Assembly: GCF_018881965.1 (NCBI RefSeq)
Contig: NZ_JACVPI010000001.1
Location: 1,804,018 to 1,868,017 of the forward strand
From: Polynucleobacter sp. JS-Polo-80-F4
GTDB lineage: Bacteria > Pseudomonadota > Gammaproteobacteria > Burkholderiales > Burkholderiaceae
Length of the DNA stretch: 64,000 nucleotides
Direction: 5' to 3'
Shown here: piece after piece, positions 58,803-64,000 of the stretch
How the letters are laid out: each line of letters begins with the position of its first letter
Numbering within the stretch: the first letter of the stretch is position 1
Position numbers and translations under genes: made by a program
The notes under the pieces: generated by a model
What the model saw: the letters and a program-made list of their open reading frames with translations, nothing else
What the model was told of the DNA's origin: nothing
The model's database searches: none

Positions 58803-60127
58803 TCAGCAATACTCTTAGCTGCTTTCATCGCAATATCAGCGTCTTGAGTTTCAACCATTACGCGCAATAAGGGCTCGGTGCCTGAGGCGCGTATTAAGAG
58901 ACGGCCAATGTTTGCAAGGTCAGACTCTACCTTTGATATTTGCTTCATTAGAACAGCATCAGATTTCCAGTCGTAACCTGGCTTGAATCTCACATTCACG
59001 AGAACTTGCGGGAAAATTTTGACAGAGTCCAATAATTGCGCGAGACTCTTTTTGTTTTGGCTCATTGCCGCAAGCACTTGAAGAGCTGCAATCGTTCCGT
59101 CTCCTGTGGAGTGTTGGTCCAGGCAAAGTAAGTGCCCCGAACCTTCGCCGCCAATAATCCAATCATTGAGTTTTAGTAACTCAAGTACATAACGGTCACC
59201 AACGTTGGCACGCTCAAATCCAATACCCAAATCCTTAATAGCATTTTCTACTGCAAGATTAGTCATTAAAGTGCCGACGACTCCGCCAAGATTCTGCCCA
59301 CGGTCTAATCGATCTTTAGCCAGTACATAAAGCAGTTCATCGCCGTTAAATAGACGTCCAGAAGCATCAACCATCTGAAGGCGGTCGGCATCACCATCTA
59401 GAGCGATACCTAGATCAGCATTCTCTGCTTTAACTTTTGCGATTAAAGCCGCGGGTGCAGTTGCACCAAAGCCATCATTAATGTTTCGACCATCGGGGCT
59501 CACGCCAATAGAAATTACTTCGGCGCCTAGCTCATGAAAAACATGAGGTGCAGTGTGATACGCAGCGCCATTAGCGCAGTCAACTACGAGCTTTAAGCCT
59601 TTAAGATTAAGCTCCCCTGGAAAAGTTGACTTACAAAATTCAATGTAACGTCCTGCAGCATCATCCAGTCGAAAAGCTTTACCAAGCTCTTTTGAATTCA
59701 CACACCCCATAGGCTTTTCTAACTCAGCCTCAATATCCAACTCAAATTGATCGGATAACTTATCGCCTTTGGCAGAGAAAAACTTGATGCCGTTATCTTG
59801 ATAGGGGTTATGGGAAGCAGAAATTACAAGACCTGCTGACAGCCTTAAAGCCTTGGTGAGATAGGCGACTCCTGGCGTCGGAATGGGTCCGCAAAGCATC
59901 ACATCTACTCCAGCAGCAGCAAAACCAGCCTCTAATGCAGCCTCTAGTAAGTAACCTGAAACCCTGGTATCTTTACCGATCAAAATCTTACAACGCTCAC
60001 CTGGTTTAGCATCACGCGTCAATACTTTGCCGGCTGCATAACCTAGGCGGGTCATAAATTCCGGAACAATCGGAAACTGCCCCACTTCACCTCGAATGCC
60101 GTCAGTACCAAAATATTGTTTTTTCAT
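58784..60127 (-). CDS. glmM: Phosphoglucosamine mutase
   Basis: Converts glucosamine 6-phosphate to glucosamine 1-phosphate for peptidoglycan and LPS. The phosphoserine loop is [12 protein letters not shown] (Ser near 105), metal loop DGDADR, sugar loop GEGSGH and phosphate loop [10 protein letters not shown]. 447 residues from ATG 60127 ([10 protein letters not shown], the family start); ATG 60136 adds three residues. It follows folP by about 30 bp, as in E. coli. Confidence 0.96.
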   Translation of the reverse strand: MKKQYFGTDGIRGEVGQFPIVPEFMTRLGYAAGKVLTRDAKPGERCKILIGKDTRVSGYLLEAALEAGFAAAGVDVMLCGPIPTPGVAYLTKALRLSAGLVISASHNPYQDNGIKFFSAKGDKLSDQFELDIEAELEKPMGCVNSKELGKAFRLDDAAGRYIEFCKSTFPGELNLKGLKLVVDCANGAAYHTAPHVFHELGAEVISIGVSPDGRNINDGFGATAPAALIAKVKAENADLGIALDGDADRLQMVDASGRLFNGDELLYVLAKDRLDRGQNLGGVVGTLMTNLAVENAIKDLGIGFERANVGDRYVLELLKLNDWIIGGEGSGHLLCLDQHSTGDGTIAALQVLAAMSQNKKSLAQLLDSVKIFPQVLVNVRFKPGYDWKSDAVLMKQISKVESDLANIGRLLIRASGTEPLLRVMVETQDADIAMKAAKSIADLVPIA

Positions 60128-60156
60128 AGATGTCATTATAAAACTTAGATGCGTTT

Positions 60157-60996
60157 CTAAGTATTTACTGCCTCCCAGAGCTTAAGAGCATCTACCGTCT
60201 CAACCACGTCATGAACCCGTACAATTTTGGCGCCACGATCAGCCGCCATAACAGCCGCAGCAACACTGGCCGCTACACGCTCATTTGTATCTTTGCCTGT
60301 AATTTTTCCTAGCATCGACTTACGGGAGATGCCTGCCAGAACCGGAGCACCCAAAGAAGAAAACTGAGCAAAGTTGGCCAGCATTTGAAGATTGTGCTCT
60401 AGGGTTTTGCCAAACCCAAAGCCAGGATCAATAGCGATTCGATCTCTACCAATACCCTTAGCAATCAATAACTCAACTTGCGTTTTTAGAAACTGCTTCA
60501 CATCAACTATCACGTCCTGATAGTCAGGATTAAATTGCATAGTGAGCGGATCGCGTTGCATATGCATGAGCACAATGCCGCAATCTTTATCCTCTAATAC
60601 AGCATCAATAGAGCCATGCTGTCTAAGTGCCCAAATATCATTCACGCAATCTACACCAGCCCGGAGTGCTTGCCGCATTGTTTCGGATTTATAGGTATCG
60701 ATTGATAAAGGTACTCCGCAATCTTTAAGCGCCTCAATTACCGGGAGCACTCTATCTAGCTCTTCTTGGAGTTCAACCGGCTCAGCGCCAGGCCTTGTTG
60801 ACTCGCCGCCAATATCAATGAGATCCACGCCATCAGCAATCATCCGTTCTGCTTGGGCGATCGCATCTTTTGGGGTTCTGAATTTACCGCCATCAGAAAA
60901 AGAATCTGGCGTGGCATTGAGGATGCCCATCACAATTGGGCGCTTACGATTACTAAAGTCAAAAAGAAAACGCCCACAACGCCAAGTTGTGGGCAT
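60157..60996 (-). CDS. folP: Dihydropteroate synthase
   Basis: Joins DHPP and p-aminobenzoate in folate synthesis; the sulfonamide target. Motifs are [42 protein letters not shown], and SRKSMLG, with RVHDV at the end. I start at ATG 60996 (279 residues), with AAGG about 10 bp upstream; the frame is open to a TTG at 61023. It is between ftsH and glmM on the same strand. Confidence 0.96.
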   Translation of the reverse strand: MPTTWRCGRFLFDFSNRKRPIVMGILNATPDSFSDGGKFRTPKDAIAQAERMIADGVDLIDIGGESTRPGAEPVELQEELDRVLPVIEALKDCGVPLSIDTYKSETMRQALRAGVDCVNDIWALRQHGSIDAVLEDKDCGIVLMHMQRDPLTMQFNPDYQDVIVDVKQFLKTQVELLIAKGIGRDRIAIDPGFGFGKTLEHNLQMLANFAQFSSLGAPVLAGISRKSMLGKITGKDTNERVAASVAAAVMAADRGAKIVRVHDVVETVDALKLWEAVNT

Positions 60997-61043
60997 ATCT
61001 ATGTGACCTTGAATAGGTATCAAAGCAAAGCCATCAAGTGTAC

Positions 61044-62921
61044 TTATGCAGTAGCAGGAGCGCTACCAGTCGCTGGGCCAGGTGTTCCCGCAGAATTGCC
61101 GAACTGAGTTGCAGGTGGAGCCTTAGGCGCTCTTGGAGGGCGACCTTCCATGATGTCATTAATTTGCTCTGCATCAATGGTTTCCCATTCAAGCAATGCT
61201 GCAACCATAGCTTCAACCTTGTCGCGATTTTGCTCTAGGATCGATCTTGCCAAAGCATACTGACTATCAACCAATGCACGAATCTCTGCATCGACCTTTT
61301 GCTGGGTTAACTCAGAAACAGTTTTAGTGCTGTTGCGACCAAAAATACTCTCTGATTCAGTATCAACATAAACCATCGTACCTAGGCTGTCACTCATTCC
61401 GTAGCGTGTCACCATATCGCGAGCCATCTTAGTCGCACGCTCAAAGTCATTGGAAGCACCGGTACTCATAGAATGCAAGAACACCTCTTCCGCAGCACGA
61501 CCACCAAATAAAATAGCCAACTCTTCCATCATGCGATCTTTATACAAGTTCACACGATCAAACTCTGGTAACTGCCAAGTCACACCCAAAGCCATGCCAC
61601 GGGGCATGATCGTGACTTTATGCACAGGATCGGCCTTAGGAAGTACTTTTGCTACAACAGCATGGCCAGATTCGTGATACGCAGTATTACGACGCTCCTC
61701 TTCACGCATTACAGCCGACTTGCGTTCTGGCCCCATGTAGATCTTGTCTTTTGCATCTTCAAAATCTTTCATGTCAACTGCACGCTTATTACGACGTGCA
61801 GCAAACAATGCAGACTCGTTTACTAAGTTTGCCAAATCTGCGCCAGAGAAACCTGGGGTACCGCGAGCTAAAACAGCGGCATTTACATCAGGGTCAATGG
61901 GCACCTTGCGCATATGTACTTGCAAAATTTGCTCACGGCCGCGAATATCTGGCAATCCCACATGCACTTGTCGATCGAAGCGACCTGGGCGTAATAAAGC
62001 CTTATCTAATACATCAGAGCGGTTGGTCGCAGCAACTACGATGACGCCGCTATTGCTTTCAAAACCATCCATCTCAACTAACATTTGATTGAGTGTTTGT
62101 TCACGCTCATCATTGCCGCCACCCATGCCGGCACCGCGGTGACGTCCTACAGCATCAATTTCATCAATAAAGATGATGCAAGGAGAATTTTTCTTGGCGT
62201 TCTCGAACATATCGCGTACGCGAGATGCACCAACACCAACAAACATCTCAACGAAGTCAGAACCGGAGATCGAAAAGAATGGCACTTTCGCCTCACCCGC
62301 AATAGCACGCGCCAAAAGGGTCTTACCGGTGCCTGGTGGGCCTACTAGCAATACGCCATGTGGAATGCGGCCACCTAGTTTTTGAAACTTCTGTGGATCT
62401 TTTAAGAAATCAACAATCTCAAAGACCTCTTCCTTGGCCTCATCGCATCCAGCAACATCAGCAAAAGTAACGGTGTTGCTATTTTCATCAATTAGACGTG
62501 CCTTAGATTTTCCAAAGGAGAAAGCTCCACCTTTGCCGCCACCTTGCATTTGACGCATCATGAAAAACCAAAAACCAATAATCAATAGTGTTGGTCCAAG
62601 ATAGTACAAAGCAGAAACCAGCATGTTGGGTTCATCATCAGCTTTACCGGTGACTTGAACACCGTATTTCATGAGATCGCCAACCATCCAGATATCCCTT
62701 GGAGAGATGATGGAATATTTATTACCGTCAGCAGGCGTAACTTGCAATGTACGACCTTGCACATCCACACGTTTGACTTTGCCGGCTTTGGCATCGTCCA
62801 TAAATTGAGAATAGGTAACTTGTGTTTGATCCTTAGGCTTATCGAACTGTTTAAAAACAGTAAAAAGCACCAAGCCCACAATGAGCCACACACCGATTTT
62901 TTGGAACATATTGCTGTTCAA
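61044..62921 (-). CDS. ftsH: ATP-dependent zinc metalloprotease FtsH
   Basis: Membrane-bound AAA+ protease for membrane proteins and regulators such as heat-shock sigma factor. Two membrane helices (about 8-24 and 104-123) flank a periplasmic domain. Walker A GPPGTGKT is at residues 194-201, SRH region GRHRGAG follows, and the zinc site HESGH is at 416-420. 625 residues with a Pro/Ala-rich tail. It lies 145 bp after rlmE, the standard pairing. Confidence 0.98.
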   Translation of the reverse strand: MNSNMFQKIGVWLIVGLVLFTVFKQFDKPKDQTQVTYSQFMDDAKAGKVKRVDVQGRTLQVTPADGNKYSIISPRDIWMVGDLMKYGVQVTGKADDEPNMLVSALYYLGPTLLIIGFWFFMMRQMQGGGKGGAFSFGKSKARLIDENSNTVTFADVAGCDEAKEEVFEIVDFLKDPQKFQKLGGRIPHGVLLVGPPGTGKTLLARAIAGEAKVPFFSISGSDFVEMFVGVGASRVRDMFENAKKNSPCIIFIDEIDAVGRHRGAGMGGGNDEREQTLNQMLVEMDGFESNSGVIVVAATNRSDVLDKALLRPGRFDRQVHVGLPDIRGREQILQVHMRKVPIDPDVNAAVLARGTPGFSGADLANLVNESALFAARRNKRAVDMKDFEDAKDKIYMGPERKSAVMREEERRNTAYHESGHAVVAKVLPKADPVHKVTIMPRGMALGVTWQLPEFDRVNLYKDRMMEELAILFGGRAAEEVFLHSMSTGASNDFERATKMARDMVTRYGMSDSLGTMVYVDTESESIFGRNSTKTVSELTQQKVDAEIRALVDSQYALARSILEQNRDKVEAMVAALLEWETIDAEQINDIMEGRPPRAPKAPPATQFGNSAGTPGPATGSAPATA

Positions 62922-63066
62922 AATGAGTCCTTTTCTGGATTAATCCAGGAGTTAAAGCGAATCGCTACCTAAGTATTTGATTCTACTACCACCCTTTTTC
63001 AAGGGCTAATGGCGTATTTATTTAATAAAACCCTACTAATTTGGGGTTATTTAGCCTTTTGAGGGC

Positions 63067-63741
63067 TTATTTTGTAGGTTTTAGGTTTCTACCCAATAGA
63101 AAGATCTCAGAAGACTTTGCCCTTGATGCCTTGGGTTTGCGAGAGGCAACTGTTTTAAAGACCTTTTTGAAAGACTCCACGATCTGGCTGTAGCCACTAC
63201 CGTTAAAGCACTTAATCAACAATGCACCTTCAGGCTTAAGATGTGCGGTGGCAAAGTCTAGAGCTATCTCAGCTAAAAAAGCCATCCTGGCCGCGTCAGC
63301 TACGCCAACTCCAGAAAGATTGGGCGCCATGTCAGATAGAACCAAGTCCACCTTACCTTCGGCCTCTTTGGGAAGTAAAGCCTCAAGCGCAGCCAGACCC
63401 TCATCTTCGCGGAAGTCTCCTTGAATAAAGCTCACATCTGCAATATCTTCCATCGGCAAAATATCAATCGCAATAATCTGCCCATCAGGTTTACCCGATT
63501 CAATCTTAGGATTGGTTTTACCAAGCTCAGTTAAGCGATTACGGACGTACTGGGACCAGCTCCCAGGGGCGCTTCCTAAGTCCACAATAGTCATGCCTGC
63601 TTTGATGAGGTGATCTTGCTCGTCAATTTCACTGAGCTTGTAAACCGCCCTCGCTCGATAACCCTCTTTTTGAGCCATCTTTACGTAGGGATCAGTTAAG
63701 TGATCCTGCAACCAACTTTTATTAAATTTATTCTTTGCCAC
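63067..63741 (-). CDS. rlmE: 23S rRNA (uridine-2'-O-) methyltransferase RlmE
   Basis: Methylates U2552 of 23S rRNA late in 50S assembly. The SAM loop is [13 protein letters not shown], catalytic residues K35 (VYKLSEID), Asp in VLSDMAPN, and Lys in [11 protein letters not shown]. 224 residues, slightly longer than E. coli. It is divergent from yhbY and upstream of ftsH, the conserved order. Confidence 0.95.
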   Translation of the reverse strand: MAKNKFNKSWLQDHLTDPYVKMAQKEGYRARAVYKLSEIDEQDHLIKAGMTIVDLGSAPGSWSQYVRNRLTELGKTNPKIESGKPDGQIIAIDILPMEDIADVSFIQGDFREDEGLAALEALLPKEAEGKVDLVLSDMAPNLSGVGVADAARMAFLAEIALDFATAHLKPEGALLIKCFNGSGYSQIVESFKKVFKTVASRKPKASRAKSSEIFLLGRNLKPTK

Positions 63742-63867
63742 AACTTACCCACTTTCGCCTTCCATTTTCCTAGTTTCCGCCCTCTAAAGCAAAAGGAATT
63801 ACGGAATATATCGTTAAATTTGCTGTAATGAGCTGAATTGGACGTTGAATGCTCTATCATCAAGCCC

Positions 63868-64000
63868 ATGACCGCACTAATCCTTACCCCCGCACAACGT
63901 AAATCCCTCAAAGCCGATGCTCATGACTTAAGTCCTGTGGTGATGGTTGGTGGCGATGGTTTGACTCCCTCCGTGATTAAAGAAGCTAAATTGGCGATTG
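63868..64000 (+). CDS. yhbY: YhbY-family RNA-binding protein (5' part)
   Basis: The first 44 codons from ATG 63868 are visible: MTALILTPAQRKSLKADAHD, then VVMVGGDGLTPSVIKEA. This is the CRM domain of YhbY, a small protein bound to pre-50S ribosomes, about 100 residues when complete. The usual GxxGL motif reads GGDGL here. Divergent from rlmE as in E. coli; the 126-bp gap should hold both promoters. The 3' end is outside the window. Confidence 0.9.
   Translation, partial: MTALILTPAQRKSLKADAHDLSPVVMVGGDGLTPSVIKEAKLAI

Noticed and set aside
61649..62044. A 131-codon + strand frame opposite ftsH
   Set aside because: Wholly antisense to the AAA+ and protease domains of ftsH; no promoter or ribosome binding site.
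62990..63010. CTTGAAA on the - strand before ftsH as a sigma-32 promoter
   Set aside because: The -35 is perfect, but no CCCCAT-like -10 occurs at 11-16 bp spacing.
63022..63050. AACCC/GGGTT stem after rlmE as a terminator
   Set aside because: Only five pairs, with a broken T-run; too weak to call.

Overview
The window looks like chromosomal DNA of a free-living betaproteobacterium of the Burkholderiaceae, most likely Polynucleobacter or a close relative. This rests on moderate GC content, the protein sequences (AcnB, Lon, ClpX, YciB-BolA-PpiC) and gene blocks typical of that group: tig-clpP-clpX-lon, pyrG-kdsA-eno-ftsB, mltG-tmk-holB-tatD and rlmE-ftsH-folP-glmM divergent from yhbY. No search could be run, so the genus is an inference. 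Most genes are intact housekeeping genes. I see no rRNA, insertion sequence, integrase, CRISPR array or prophage module.

Layout. 1-9.6 kb: the 5' part of mfd, divergent ispD-ispF, tRNA-Leu, then the protein quality-control block tig, clpP, clpX and lon, with lon behind a good heat-shock promoter candidate. 9.6-17.5 kb: tRNA-Val, a PpiD-like periplasmic chaperone that appears to lack its isomerase domain, divergent tesA/ybbA, purL and a spermidine-synthase-like gene. 17.5-27.3 kb: acnB with a structured promoter, a small membrane protein, pyrG-kdsA-eno-ftsB, hslO and gltX. 27.4-27.7 kb: a tRNA-Ala/Glu/Asp cluster ending in a strong terminator.

27.8-38 kb is the most accessory-looking part. 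It holds a tight operon of an alpha/beta hydrolase, a TolC-type outer-membrane protein and an Ala/Ser-rich exported protein with 18-bp coding repeats. It also holds an orphan DUF4118 membrane protein, exported proteins of unknown function, hyi-glxR, a YqiA esterase, an HNH nuclease coupled to a DUF3108 protein that probably starts at CTG, a potassium-channel-like protein and an exported ankyrin protein. 37.3-53.2 kb returns to core functions: tatD, holB, tmk, mltG, ygfZ, an NRDE protein, a thioesterase, selO-msrB, yciB-bolA-ppiC, an MFS transporter, aroC, a CBS protein, a BrkB-family protein, wrbA and an FAD oxidase.

53.2-58.8 kb is a second accessory stretch. It has a small basic protein behind a Pho-box-like promoter, a predicted fluoro/haloacetate dehalogenase with the full set of family active-site residues, an EF-hand protein, two lipoproteins, tRNA-Arg and tRNA-Pro, and a His-containing small protein next to a ZnuD-like TonB receptor. 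58.8-64 kb is glmM, folP, ftsH, rlmE and the start of yhbY.

I did not find one clear new multi-gene system. The best leads are the hydrolase-TolC-Ala-rich operon, the isomerase-less PpiD, the tandem palindromes at acnB, the dehalogenase, and the TonB receptor with its partner.
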